The notes: a model not told the origin generated them from the sequence alone. DNA of 64,000 bases from Takakia lepidozioides (GCA_030704615.1 CM060734.1:5394001-5458000), one strand, 5' to 3'. Shown: positions 9,894 through 21,877, counted from the stretch's first letter. Numbers and translations: made by a program.

Positions 9894-10950
9894 CCCGCCA
9901 TGGGAGTAGACGACCAACTACCTGATGCGAGTCTATTTGCAGTGGAGGTGCAGGGAAGTGCAGATGATTGGTTAGATTGGCAGTGGCCAATTAGATACCA
10001 CCTTATTCATGGTCAGTGCCCACCCAGTTATGGGAAGGAACAGAGGAAGAGAATAGCTATCAAGGCTTTACCCTACACTATGATAGGTGGCAGATTGTAT
10101 AAGCTAGGACCTTGTGGAGTTCTTAAACGATGCTTGTACCACCATAAAGTAAATAAAGTTTTGGAAGAAGTTCATAAAGGAGTGGCTGGAGGTCATTTTG
10201 GAGAGGAGACTACCAGCAGAAAAACACTACTTGCAGGTTACTGGTGGCCTACTCTGTTCAAAGATGTGCACAAATATTGCAAGAGCTGTGATGAGTGTCA
10301 GAGGCTAGAACCTTTGCAAAGATCTGGAAAGATGGTTTTGCATCCGACGATGCCTACTGAACCATTTCAGAAATGGGGACTAGACTTTGTTGGACCGATA
10401 AACCCACCAGCCAGAAATACACAGAACAAGTATATAATCACAGCCACCGATTATACTACAAAGTGGGTGGAAGTTAAGGCTCTGAGGGACAACACAGCTA
10501 AGTCTACAGCAAGGTTCCTGTATGAGAACATACTTACAAGATTTGGCTGTCCCCTGGAATTTATCAGTGACTAGGGAAGTCACTCCATTAATGAGACCAT
10601 AGAATTATTGACTAAAGAGTTCATGATTGTGCACAGGAAGAGTACAACCTATTACCCACAGGGTAAAGGGCAGGCAGAGGCCACCAACAAAATACTATGC
10701 ACTATTTTGGCTAAGATAGTCAATGCAAACAGAACGGATTGGGATACAAAGCTGCTGACAGCTTTGTGATCATACATGACTTCATATAAAGTCACCACTA
10801 AGTATACACCATTCCAATTAGTTTATGGTATGAAAGCTTTACTTCCAGTGGAATTCTTGTTACCTACCATGAGAACTAAATGGGGAAGGAGAATGGAATT
10901 GGAGGATTCAATTAAAGTCAGGAAACATGAATTATATCATGTGGAAGAAG
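9849..10950 (+). pseudogene. pol: Gypsy pol: integrase, broken and truncated
   Basis: The integrase is readable over about 365 codons. The N-terminal HHCC zinc motif spans VHKGVAGGHFG and CKSCDEC. The core shows catalytic Asp residues at WGLDFVGPI and FISD and the Glu in GKGQAEATNK. A TAG follows FISD, where a Gln codon is normal, and a TGA lies near 10768, where Trp is likely. After HELYHVEEV the sequence switches at 10951 into a CACTA-type end, so the C-terminal part and any 3' LTR are missing. Confidence 0.82.
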
Positions 10951-10951
10951 T

Positions 10952-11280
10952 CACTACAAGAAAAGGGGGGCCTTTGCGACGCCCGCGCCACGCCGCAGCG
11001 TCGGGAAAACGCCCTTTTCGGGCACGCGGGAGGCGCAGAATTTGCGACGCCCGGCCGTCGCCCTGCAGTCGCAAGGGCGTCGCCAAAATGACATTGCAAA
11101 AATGCGACGTATGGGGGTCGCGAGCCCCCGCCCCAATTCCCGCAACTGCCGGACGTCGGTTTTTCAGGCCATCCGCGCCGATGGCAGGAGCCTCTTTGAG
11201 CGACGTCTCGCCATCGCGGCCCTCCAGCCGACGGCGTTGGTGGGGGCGCCGGCGCAGCGTCGCATTTTTTTTTTTTTTTT
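10952..11280. mobile_element. CACTA-type transposon end fragment
   Basis: It starts exactly with CACTACAAGAAAA, the terminal signature of plant CACTA (En/Spm) elements. The next 330 bp are very GC-rich and contain repeated TTTGCGACGC and related GCGACG motifs in both orientations, like subterminal transposase sites. No matching opposite end (TTTTCTTGTAGTG) was found nearby. The right side ends in a run of 16 T next to a PPR pseudogene. Either the element is truncated, or the T run is the poly(A) tail of a retrocopied PPR transcript read on the other strand. Confidence 0.7.
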
Positions 11281-11285
11281 CTAAC

Positions 11286-12600
11286 CTACATGGGAGTCAG
11301 CCGGATGGTACGCCAAGCGACTATTGGGCGTGGCACAAAGATGTCAGCGTGGACCTCCTTGCCTTTTTCCAGGGCTACCAAGCTCGCACACACATTGCAA
11401 ATGCAACCAAACGTGACCTGGTTGGGCTTCACCCCTTCCCGCATCATCTGCTCATAGGTCTCCAAAGCCTCCATCCCAAACCCAGGTTGGACATATCCTA
11501 CGATCATCGCATTAAATGACACCACATTTTGTTCAGCCATTTTGTCAAAGACTCCCTTTGCATCTTTGATGCTCCCACATTTGGCATATATGTCTACCAG
11601 GGCAGTATCCAGAATGACACTTGGTAGAATTCCAACTTTCATGATGTCAGCATGGACCTGTTTGCCTTTTTCTAGGGTTGCCAGGCTTGCACACGCATCG
11701 CAAACACAATGAACGTGACCTGGTTGGGCTTCATCCCTTCCCGCATCATTTGCTCATAGGTCTCCAAAGCCTCCATCCCACACCCATGCTGCGCATATCC
11801 TGCAATCCTAGCACTCCATGACACACATTTTGTTCACTGTTGAACACTCCCTTTGCATCCTGGATGCTCCCACATTTAGCATACATGTTCATCAGTGGCA
11901 GTGTTCAGAACGGCATCTGGTACATTCCAGCTTTGATGATGTCACCATGGACCTCTTTGCCCTGTTCGGGGGCTGCAAGGCTTGCACATGCATTGCAAAT
12001 GCAAACGAACGTGATATGGTTGGGCTCTCACCCCTTCCTGCATCATTTGCTCATAAGTCTCCAATGCATTCCTACCACACCCATGCTCGGTAAATCTTGC
12101 AATCATTAAATTCCACGTGATCAAACCTCGTTCAAGCATTTTGTTGAACACTTGGTGTGCATCCATGATGCTCCCACACTTAACATACATGTTGACCACG
12201 GTGTTATGTATAAAAACATTGGGTTTGAATCCATTTTGGATAATGTGAGCGTGCACCTGCTTTCCAACTTCCAGGCCTTTCATCTTGGTGCACTTATACA
12301 AGAGACAGACGTAAGTACTGAATCTGCTGGAATTTGTCCTTGATATAAAGTCTGTAGAGCCTCTTTCAGTCGCCCTGCCTCACATAGCATCCCCACATGC
12401 CAGAAGAGGCAGTGTGAACTCCTCTTGGCCATCTACCGGAAGCTATGGTCATAGTGGAGGTGCCTGGATTGATCAACTGTGCCGCTGCTTCTGCCTCCAC
12501 TTGACCATCTACCCATGCAGGTTTCTTGTAGCTATCGATCCACAGGGAATCTTGTGCTTGAAATCCTGCCCTCTTGGATGAATCTGGACCACGCTCCATC
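11286..12600 (-). pseudogene. PLS-class PPR pseudogene
   Basis: On the minus strand, PPR repeats can be followed through several frames. The start near 12600 (LWIDSYKKPAW) resembles the N-terminus of the PPR gene at 49.7 kb. Repeats then include KQVHAHIIQNGFKPNVF, NMYVKCGSIMDAHQVF, ALVDIYAKCGSIKDA and [21 protein letters not shown]. Several frameshifts and stops break it, and it ends inside a repeat at 11286 with no E or DYW domain. PPR proteins of this class bind organellar RNA for C-to-U editing. This copy is non-functional. Confidence 0.8.
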
Positions 12601-13970
12601 CTTGCTCCTTCAGCTATCCCTGCCTCTGCACCAGTAATTTATAGATCCTCGCCTTACTGCTAGCAGCTGACAATGACATCCTGGTTTGTTCTAGCCAACA
12701 CCCCAACCTTACTTATCATACACTAGTCCCTAGGCTGAATTGCTCCAAGACTTATAAAATGTGATGGGGAGAGATAGGGGATGACAATTTCCAATAAAGC
12801 TTTGTGATGCATCTTGTTGTCTACTTCTCTCTGTAGTCTAACAGGTATTCACCTTTTGCCTCGATTGTCCCACCATTGATTGGGGTCTAACAAATATTTA
12901 TTCCAACACTTCTCCTCGCCTCTGTTATTTGTTTTGGATACTTTCATGGTGCCACATTTGCAGTATCTTGTCAAAATCACACCAAACCACCATAGATCCA
13001 CCCAACAAACCATAACTCCCAAAATTCAACATAAAACATTAGGGATGTCTCTGATACCAAGGCACAACAAGCTGAAATGTGTTTGAAGAGTTGCTCTCAC
13101 GACATTTGTCATTGACCTTGTATCATGAAAGTAGCTAGCTTTTATTGAGGATTCAACCGACCATCAACCAAAAGGACCTCTTGTGTATGCTGCTCATGTC
13201 TGTAGTCAGGTTATCTCAGATTGGTCTGTGAGACCACCACAGTAGCTGGGCAGCCATAGACTCAAACATGGCCTCCTAAGACCAAGCCGACCCTCACAAG
13301 TACCTCGTAAACACCAGGGAAACTACCTAATCATGATAATGACAGGAAGAGCCAACACTTGTAGCACGGACAAAATTTAGAAAGCCACACCTTGCAATTG
13401 CGGTTGACCCACCATAGTGAAGGATCTCTAAAAACCTCATGCCAGTGCTGCTCCATGCTCCGCAGTAGACCTTCATGCCCAAAACTCCCCAGCATCAACA
13501 TTTTGCCAAGTTCTTTATGGAGGAGTGCTAGTAAGCTGTCAGTAACATTCATACAAGTTCATTGGACTCTAATGAGCATTGTCTCAACCCTCCCAAGTAC
13601 CTTACAAACTCCAGGGAGAAGACCTTGGGCATCCTACTTTCATGCCCTGCTCAGAAGGAACAATCTCCTACACTTAAAAGCAGTTTTTGCGGATCAAAGC
13701 GACATTCTAACCTCACTCAGTAGAATTCAGTCCACAAAAATATGAGCAGACCAAGTTCACTCAGACTCCTTCACATCCTACATGAAGAAAGCGCACCTTG
13801 TCGACGTCCCACAATTGTGCGTGCGTACAGGACGCGAAAAGCACGCAAGCATCATGCTTGCGATCACCCTATGGCCATATATGACTATGTGTCACATCCT
13901 GGTATGTGAGGCCGGCCGTCATCATGGGATGATTGCAACACATGAATAAACCGATTCATGTGATACATGT
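12601..13970. other. No recognisable gene
   Basis: I see no convincing gene, RNA gene or repeat family. Open frames are short and lack recognisable domains. A minus-strand frame at 13331-13552 (MNVTDSLLALLHKELG) and its plus-strand shadow show nothing diagnostic. Confidence 0.4.
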
Positions 13971-13974
13971 ATAC

Positions 13975-14100
13975 AGCTGCGGGCCGGGCGGGCCCGGGGG
14001 GGGGAGGGGCGCTCGGGGGTGGAGGGGGCGGGACGGGGTGGCGCGGGCGGGGGGTGATGGGGGGAGGGGGTCCCGGGCCGCGGCGACCGCGATCCGCGCA
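13975..14100 (+). repeat. G-rich low-complexity tract
   Basis: This stretch on the plus strand is almost entirely G and C, with many runs of four or more G and few A or T. It contrasts sharply with the AT-rich flanks. Proline- and glycine-rich open frames through it on both strands are composition artefacts. It could form G-quadruplex structures. Confidence 0.7.
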
Positions 14101-14605
14101 GGAGCCGGCGAAGTGGGTGCGTCTGGGGGCTTGGGGGGTGCCACGCAGGTAGGACCCTTGGGCTCGCATTAAACTCCCGGGCCTTTTCTAATGTGCGTCG
14201 TTAAGTTTGGACAATTAATTTCATAAGTTTTTTCACGTGAGCACGATATTCAAATAGTTTTTTATTTTCTTTCCCATGAGCACATTTTGGTTTCACTACC
14301 GCATATTCTCCGGATTCTTGGGGAATATGCAGAATATGCCTCTGTGCTCGCCTGAGCATGCTCACAAGCTACCCAACCTCCCCAAAATTACATTTGCAAC
14401 GGAGTTTATTATACTCCCATTACGACGTCACACGAGTCTCCACCAATTCTATAAAGGATTCGAGGAGAATATACCCTTAATAGACTTGAGTGGATATGTC
14501 TGTAAGGGAGAAGGACCAGCCATAAAAATCCCTACCTAACTGCCCATACAGCGGAGAGCCACTGAGGAGGAAATTCCCGTCATTTCAATACATTGACGGG
14601 TTAAC
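14101..14605. other. No recognisable gene
   Basis: Between the G-rich tract and repeat U copy B there is no supported gene. A plus-strand frame at 14276-14539 has no recognisable domain. Confidence 0.35.
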
Positions 14606-17600
14606 AGGGACTGCCATACCAGGGGCTGGTTGGTGGGTGCCCCCTCTCTCCCTCTGTCTCCCTCCATCCTTGGAATTGGCCGGTTTTATCAGTGTTAATT
14701 TCTTGTGTTTTCAGCCATACCGGATGGACTCTCGCAGTTTTTTCACCCGTCCTATAATGATTTTTCATCCATACCGGATGAACTACCAGGGTGGACACTG
14801 AATTACCTCTAAGACGAGTCTCTGATTTTTCATTCCTCTTTTATTGACTTTCATCCATACCGGATGAGTCACTAGAGAATGAGGAATTACCTCTGTGGGG
14901 GTTGCCACTAGCATCCTATTTTTCCATCCATACCGGATGAAAAATGCCAAGATATTAATTTTTTCATTCCTCTTTTATTGCTTTTTCATCCGTACCGGAT
15001 GAGGCATTTTTGGGATGTGGAATTACTTGTAAGGATGTAAAACCGATGCCTTGGATGTTATTTCATGTTTTTTCATCCTATTGCAGGACTTTTTCCAACG
15101 GATGAACTCAATAATTTTGTTTCATCTGAACCGGATGAAGTGTACAGCTTTTGATGGCCCTGGACTAATATTAATTACCCCTAATTATGGTTAGTTAAGG
15201 TGTGAAACCCTAATCCCTACCCTAAAACCTACCATTTAACCTAGCTACGAATAAAATCCGTCGGGTTTTAAAGGATGTGGTAATGATTATTCATCCTGCA
15301 CGGATGAAAAATCAGGCAAGAGCCCTAGGATGTCTCTCCCGCCGTCAGAAGCACGAGCAGTGCTTCTGAGCTCGCGGGAAGAGCGTTATGGCGTCTGCGT
15401 TTTGCTGCATCGTACCCGTGCTGGGCGATCTCCTGTGGATGCGCAATGGCGACGCTTTGTTTTTTCTTACAGGCGAGAGACAATGCTGGGAATGCATCGT
15501 CTCTTTCCCCCCTCTGGCTTTTAATTTTTGCAGCGGCTCTTGTGTGGGGAAGTATCTCTCTCCCCCTTCTTAAACCTAGCAAGTGTGCTTGTATGCTTCA
15601 CTTCTCCTTTGCTTTGCTGGAGGTGGCTTGCTGCTGGTGATGGCGCACAGTTCTCTTCCCAATCGCTCAAGGTGTTTTTGGTGATTAGGGTTTCTTTTGT
15701 TTTATGTCTTTCTCTCTCGTTTTTGAGGTTCTTAGTTGACATCGATGACAAGTGTAGGGGTCTGTGATTCACCTGGGGTTCCACAATCCTCACTAACCTG
15801 TTGGTTTTTGTGGGGGCTTGTGATGGGACCAGGTGAGGATCCCTACTTGCTTTGAATTCTCTTGAGCTTGCAGATATGGATGTGGGCAAATGGAGCCTAT
15901 TGTGTATGGCGTCTTGACCTGGCTGCTGCCTGCAGCCCCGATTTCGGCCCGCTTGCTCCTGGTTTGGCATGCTGATGCTTACTTTTGACTTATGTTTTGC
16001 TGCCTTTGATGGAGCATTTCGGCCTGGCAGGCCTGTCTCTTGAAGCCCAGAATCTGGACCTTACCTTGTCTTGTAATCTTTGACAGCGGTGCCTGTGGAT
16101 TATTAAGCTAGGTACTGTTTTGGCCTTAAAGAGGAGGCGAGTTTTATGGGTAAGGCCTCAGTGGCTGTTAGGTTCTAAGGAAGAGGAGGCCCTGATTTTT
16201 TAAGATGGCAGCCTGATAAGGCACTGACAGGCCTCTTCCAGACCTGAGTCTGGTGTGGAATGGAGCATAGTGAGGTTTATTTGCAAACCCTGGCATAAGC
16301 CTTCTTGGAAAACAGTGGGTAAGCTCTACTGGACCTTTGCCAAAGATTATTAGCCTTGTATTGCCATCAGGCCAGTTACCTGCAGTGTATGGATTATTTT
16401 TTGGCCAAGAGGGCTTGGTCCCGGGCACTCAAGATGTTTGTGTGTCCATGTCTTGAATCTGTAATATGGCAGGCCGTTCTTCCATTCCCAAGATGCCTTG
16501 CATGATGCATGTCGTTGGGCAATTATGAATGATATAGAATGAGGCTGCAATCTGTCTTGTCATGCCCAAGAGGGTTACTTGGTTGCATGTTTGGAAACTG
16601 AAAAACTGCAGGCTGGTCCATCAAGATGCTTGTGTATACATGTCTTGAATCTGTAGTATGGCAGGCTGTTCTTAACTACCCAAGGGGCCTTGCATGATGC
16701 ATGTCTTGGGGTAATTACAAATGGTAAAGAATGAGGCTGCAATACGCTTTGTCATGCCTAAGAGGGTATACTTGGTTGCATGCTTGGAATTTGCCCAAAC
16801 TGCAGGCTGGTCCATCAAGATGCTTGTGTGTACATATCTTGAATCTGTAATATGGCAGGTTGTTCTTACTTGCCCAAGATGCCTTGCATGATGCATGTCT
16901 TGGGTAATACTGATAAGGTAGGCTGCAAATTATTTTGTCATATCCAAGATGTTTGCATGAAGGGCATGTCTTGAATCTGTAATATTGCAGGTTGGCTTCA
17001 CATACACAAGATGTTTTGCTCTAATGCATATCTTGTTGTAATTATGATGCGAGGAAAGGGTATGACAAGCTGCAGCAATCTGATTTTTCAGTACACAAGA
17101 TGATTGCTTATATGCTTTGTCTTGTTGTCATGACCTGTACATAAACAAACCTCGCCCTCCCACCCTGTTTTATCATGAATGATTGGGTGAAATCAATTGG
17201 GAAGTCATGACTAGAATGGAAGTGTTAGATGGTGCCCTGTTTATGGGCTGTTTATGTCTTTAATTGACAATGACCCTAGTAGGGTCTTGTCCATGTCTTG
17301 ACATGAATATCTTCCCACTCTTCCTTTTCCAGTGTACTTGGTGGTTCTTGTACACACCATCTACCACTTTCCTTTCTGGTTATTTCTTCATCATGTTGAT
17401 ATACTAACATGGTTTTTTTCTGGCCTGGCAGAAGGTCCCTCCATGACAAAGATATGGAGCAATGACCTTCATAAGGTATGTCCTCCAGCAAAAACTTGTT
17501 GGTGAAATTAAGCACGGAGGTCTTTAAGATAAGCATAGTGCTTTTGAGTATTGTCTTCATACTGATATATTGAGCTAGGCCCAAGTAAAACCACCTGCAT

Positions 17601-18069
17601 GAGTATGTGTACACCTTCTACATGATCCGGTCAATGCACACTACTCATGTTAGATGGTATCCTGTAGCTGATGCCTTGTATTAGACACTCTTAGGTTCAT
17701 ATGCCTTCATACCTCTCTACAAGTGGCTTTGCTCTATGTAGCACCACTAAGCAAATATGCATATGCAATATGCTATGTGATTATCATACCTTTGGAAAAA
17801 CTGGCCTTAAAACCAGGATGGTGTATAGATGGGCAGCAAGTTGCTACCATCCTGCGTTACACTTGTTTGGAGGGTTTGTCTCGTGTTCTCTTATCCCTGT
17901 TTGCTGATCCATGACACCCAATTATTGGTCCTTGAACAGGGAAAGGCGAGGAAGTAGGCCTTTCCAGCCCCTATGGCATAACTATCCAGGGTTTGGAATC
18001 TACTTTGAAGAGGGAGAAACCTTATGAAGGGGTCTGGTATGCACTCCCTTACGGGGTGAGTGCATACCA
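14606..18069 (-). repeat. Repeat U, copy B (longest copy)
   Basis: On the minus strand this about 3.46-kb copy runs from the 35-bp palindrome at 18069-18035 to the end motif CTGGTATGGCAGTCCCT near 14606. It contains all blocks of copies A and C, including the 192-bp units and the CATCC palindrome array. A 112-codon open frame at 17614-17276 (MYTYSCRWFYLGL) is conserved with copy C but unrecognised. The first bases of U directly follow DYW-domain coding sequence. Outside its end, unrelated sequence begins. Confidence 0.75.
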
Positions 18070-18930
18070 CACACGATTGGTATCCCGTACTACGATTTCT
18101 CGCTCAACAATCTTTGAGATGAACTTGGTGGCCGTATGGCAGTCACCACAAACCCGAAGGTTCTTGATGACAAGAAGAGGCGTCCCAGGGCAAGTGCTGA
18201 TCAACCCAAAAGCAATGGCTAGCTTTTCACTGTGGTAACAAAGAGAAAATTCCTTTTGCTCCTCCTCCACATTATGCAATGCAAAGCGCGTGTCAGGCAC
18301 ATACCCGGCCTCCTTTATCTGCCCAGATAATCTCTCCAGCTGAGCATGGATTTCCTTGATTTGCGGATGCGATTTGTCATCTACAAGAAATATATGCACC
18401 TGTTTGTTGACCTCAATGCAGCAGTGACCAGGCTCTTTCCTGACACCCCGGTCCTTCATCATTTTTCTCACTTTTGCTGTATCATCCCACCTGCCAGCTG
18501 CAGCATAGATATTCGATAGCAGCACATAAGGATAGGCATGTTGAGGATCCCATTTAAGAAGACATTTTGCAGCCCATTCTGCTCGCACCACATCACCATG
18601 AATTCTGCAAGCACCAAGCAAGGCCCCCCACACTGCAGCACCTGGTTCCATTGGCATTTTCTTAATTAAGTCCTCCGCCTCACCCAGTTGCCCTGCACGG
18701 CCAAGAATGTCCACCATGCAGCCAAAATCTTGTAAAGAATAAGAAGGAGTGGCATCCAACTCTGGTTCCTCTGGTATGGGTGATGTACTCTCCGATCTTA
18801 ATCGTGTGAGAGGTCCAGATGATTCCCCTATGTCTATTCCTCTCTCCCAAACATATGGATAATTAGCTTTCAAATAACTTTCTCTTTTTGCTGAATATCT
18901 GTGAAGTCTAGCTTCTCTTTCATCACTCAT
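18049..18930 (-). CDS. Chimeric ORF: Gag N-terminus fused to DYW PPR C-terminus
   Basis: A continuous 293-codon frame. Residues 1 to about 67 equal the start of the Gag at 4459 ([20 protein letters not shown] to ATPSYSLQ). From residue 68 it is the C-terminal half of a PPR-DYW protein: [13 protein letters not shown], the E/E+ region ([28 protein letters not shown]), then DYW deaminase motifs [11 protein letters not shown] (zinc His and catalytic Glu) and [11 protein letters not shown] (zinc Cys pair). The final about 15 residues of a DYW domain are replaced by VWYALTP from repeat U. The PPR half is nearly identical to 51.0-51.7 kb. Whether it is expressed is unknown. Confidence 0.8.
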   Translation of the reverse strand: MSDEREARLHRYSAKRESYLKANYPYVWERGIDIGESSGPLTRLRSESTSPIPEEPELDATPSYSLQDFGCMVDILGRAGQLGEAEDLIKKMPMEPGAAVWGALLGACRIHGDVVRAEWAAKCLLKWDPQHAYPYVLLSNIYAAAGRWDDTAKVRKMMKDRGVRKEPGHCCIEVNKQVHIFLVDDKSHPQIKEIHAQLERLSGQIKEAGYVPDTRFALHNVEEEQKEFSLCYHSEKLAIAFGLISTCPGTPLLVIKNLRVCGDCHTATKFISKIVEREIVVRDTNRVWYALTP

Positions 18931-18950
18931 GTCCCATGTCTTTCATATTT

Positions 18951-19775
18951 TCAATGAGGCAATAACCAAAACTCTCTCCTGTAGTATCTCTCGTATATGC
19001 GTGGATTTCTTTCAAGCTTCAATGCACCCTTGGTTATACTAGAAGTCTCCGTTACCATATAACCATATGGCAAGCACGTTTGGAAAGCTGTTCTTGGTGT
19101 AAGTTTGATCCACAGGATATCCTTAGGAATCCAATTCTTTACTAGTACGAATTCTTCATGCATATGAGTGTAAACATTCACTTTCCGTTCCTCCCAGCCT
19201 TCAAACTCCACTTGTTTAATGGATAACAACGCTGTCACATAAACCAGTGTTGGTAACCAACTTGCTCTCCCTCTACAGGCCACTTGATAAATCTTTATCA
19301 CTCTTTTCTCCAGACCCCACTCAGGATCAACATCATGCACTCTCTTAAGAATGTTTTCCTTGCAACCGTCTCCTCCATCGTAACGCTCACGCTGAGGGAA
19401 TTTGTGCAGCTCCCTGCAGACTACAAAGAAACGGGAAGGCTACACAGAACTACTAAGACAAGAATAACAGCTACAGTGGCTCCCGCTTGCGACCCTCTTG
19501 CGACCCTCGAAGAATCTTTGAAAGAATTGCTTGGACAATCTTTCTTTCTCAGTTCCACAAGGAATTTGATTCACATCAAATTCTTTAATTCTCCATCCAC
19601 CATGATCCCACCAGATGTCTGTCACATCTGGTTGTTCTTGACCCAGTTCCCCAGTATGGTCGCCAAATGTCGAACGGCTTTTACTCACCCATCCCTTCGC
19701 TATCCGAGGTGGGAACTCCAAGATAGAAGAGTTGGATATCTCTAAGCACTCAGCCCGCTCAGAACAATCAGTCAT
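18951..19775 (-). pseudogene. Unknown gypsy-associated ORF, copy B, interrupted
   Basis: This is the inverted copy of the 231-residue ORF at 3743-4438. Both ends match closely (MTDCSERAEC at 19775, FWLLPH at 18951). About 125-150 bp of foreign sequence at roughly 19366-19510 interrupts it after QFFQRF and causes a stop. The insertion is bounded near its right side by a short duplication, GCGACCCTC. Otherwise the two copies differ by few bases, suggesting a recent common origin. Confidence 0.75.
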
Positions 19776-20279
19776 GACCTACAGCTAGTGTATCATGGTT
19801 GTGCTTCCTGTTTGTATTTCTTCTTGCCTTTATGTTAGCAAATTACCTTACTATGTATACTTAAGCATCAGATCGCTTCAGTATCTATCAGGTTCCATTC
19901 ACTCATCCATCCATTCCACAACTTCACTGATTGTATCAAATAAGTATCAGATTAAGATTTATCATGTATCAGGCCGAAGCCATGGTGTCCCTAGCCTGCT
20001 CTACGGTATATCAATACAGCTTGCATGAATCAAGCATCATCAGTTCATGACTCCTCCATCTCTCCGTTCCAGATCGTGCTCTCCTTCCCGATGGCTAAGT
20101 CCTGATCTCCAGAAGTGTCTTCCAAGAAGTGTCCTCCATGTTGCTGCTCTGCTTAATTTATCTGCAAGCTGTTCTAACCGCCTAACTAACTAACTGTCAC
20201 CCAAGAAGTAAACACGTTCCCTCTGCAGATGTCGTTCCCACACAGTCATTCCCTGCCAATGATAACCATTCCCTATGTA
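19776..20279. other. Gypsy leader, copy B
   Basis: Inverted copy of the leader at 3246-3742, closely similar. It includes the same short frame (MVVLPVCISSCL) on the opposite strand, which I do not consider a gene. Confidence 0.5.
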
Positions 20280-20480
20280 CGTTGTGACGGGCTGTGCCAA
20301 GCTGTATCGGGCTGTGACTGTGCCGAGCTGTGACTGGCTGTGTCGGACTGTGTCGGGCTGTGACCGGCTGTGTGAAGCTGTGTCGGGCTGTGACTAGCTG
20401 TGATAGACTGTGATAGGTTGTGTCCGGTTGTGACAAGCTGTATCAGGCTGTGTACAACTGTGTCCAGCTGTGACTGAGTG
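20280..20480 (-). repeat. 10-bp tandem repeat, copy B
   Basis: On the minus strand this is the same CACAGYC-based 10-bp tandem repeat seen at 3058-3245, here as GGCTGTGNNN on the plus strand. It has about nineteen units. The order of variants differs from copy A, consistent with unit gain and loss since duplication. Confidence 0.85.
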
Positions 20481-20669
20481 TGTAAGCCTGTCTACCACCC
20501 CTAAAGCTTGTGCCTGTCACCCCTAAGGCCTCTGTTGGTCTAAGTCTACCATCCGTAAGTCTGCGCAAAAATTAAGGGTACCCCACAGAATCCGTAAAAC
20601 TGTCTAAGTCCCAGACAGCCCTCTAACATTACCCCTCCCCCTCTCAAAAAGCCGTGTCTTCACGGTTTA

Positions 20670-21671
20670 CTATTTAGGATCAGCAAACCTTTGTGAACGA
20701 GCACCCTTCTGTCGGTGAGTGTCCTTTGGAGCGCTCTGTGTGCGAGCCCGAGCCCTGTCACTGGCTGATGGAGGCAATTGAGCATCAAATGGAAATGTCT
20801 GACCCTCCTTTGGTTGATAACGAGGTAACTTCTCAAGCATAGGAGATCCCTGTCGTTTCTTCTCTGCCATTTGTAGTGCATAGTCCTCCGCCATGTCAAA
20901 AGGTTCCTCCGTAGAACCAGTATTATCAGAATCATCTTCCCCCCTGAGGCCTTTCGGTGCCCGAACCTTAAGTGGCTTCTCAGGAATCCTGCGTGGCATA
21001 CAGTGTTGGCCCACCATGTCTGGAAGCTTAAACTGTACTACTTGCATTAATCGCTTGCAAGCAAAATGAGTGTACTCCCTGAATTCCTTGTCCGTATAGG
21101 TGAGAGGTGTGCCAATGACTTTGGAACAATGTAAGTATTTCCAGGCTTCATGTCCCTTATAAAAAATATCGTCAGGGCCCAATTTTTCTTTGGCCACGTT
21201 GTTCCAAGCCAAATTAAACCATGAGCGAAGTTGGGAATCCTTCTGCAACATGACTTTCACATCATACAGATACATATGGGGTGGAACTGAAGGTAAGACC
21301 CAATGATCCCCAGTGGAATAACTCAGAAATCTTGACTGCATCTTCTGCTGCTCAATGTGATAACGTACAATGAAACAAGCAGCATAGTATAATCCATAGC
21401 CCATGACCAAACTAGATACCTCCTTGGTCTTGGTGTAGATGTACCCATGAACAACCTGGAAGGCAATTAATTCCTTCAGCATGGTGTCTGCCTCAGACCA
21501 GTACCTTGCAAAATGATGATCCTCAATGGGTCGGTTGTTCGGAAGAACCTTAGTCCGAGTTGCCACTGGCAACAAAATGCGCATGATCTGGTAATAGTGT
21601 GCCAAAGACTCTGGAGGACTGAATTCCTTCCAAGCCAAATCCATCACAATGGGAATTTGGTTGAAGGGCAT
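20670..21671 (-). CDS. Unknown 333-residue ORF upstream of gypsy leader
   Basis: A long open frame (MPFNQIPIVMDLAWKEF to SQRFADPK). The frame continues upstream to about 21870 with one TAG at about 21738, so the true start may lie further 5' and be lost. I do not recognise a domain. The first about 230 residues look globular and aromatic-rich (WVLPSVPPHMYLYDVKVML), the last about 100 are Pro/Arg/Lys-rich and probably disordered. It is about 90 bp from the leader shared with copy A, where it is absent. It may be an extra ORF of a related retroelement. At its 5' end it is cut by the LTR-like repeat at 21878. Confidence 0.5.
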   Translation of the reverse strand: MPFNQIPIVMDLAWKEFSPPESLAHYYQIMRILLPVATRTKVLPNNRPIEDHHFARYWSEADTMLKELIAFQVVHGYIYTKTKEVSSLVMGYGLYYAACFIVRYHIEQQKMQSRFLSYSTGDHWVLPSVPPHMYLYDVKVMLQKDSQLRSWFNLAWNNVAKEKLGPDDIFYKGHEAWKYLHCSKVIGTPLTYTDKEFREYTHFACKRLMQVVQFKLPDMVGQHCMPRRIPEKPLKVRAPKGLRGEDDSDNTGSTEEPFDMAEDYALQMAEKKRQGSPMLEKLPRYQPKEGQTFPFDAQLPPSASDRARARTQSAPKDTHRQKGARSQRFADPK

Positions 21672-21877
21672 AATTATAGCCCGATTGTACTCAAGTGCAG
21701 CAGGAGTCCTAGGTGGGTTAAAAACAGCATCCCCCTAGACCTCAGATTGCTGCAGTGCCATGGTATCAACAACGTCGACCTCCTGTGGTTGTTGTGACAT
21801 TGGCACCACTGTCCCTCCTGTTGTCGGCAAGTCCTGCACCTCCTGTGACGAAGATTGCAAAATCAAAGTCCGTGCAT

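Noticed and set aside
13885-14172. Proline-rich or glycine-rich proteins on both strands
   Set aside because: These are composition artefacts of the G-rich tract; several overlapping frames are all open.
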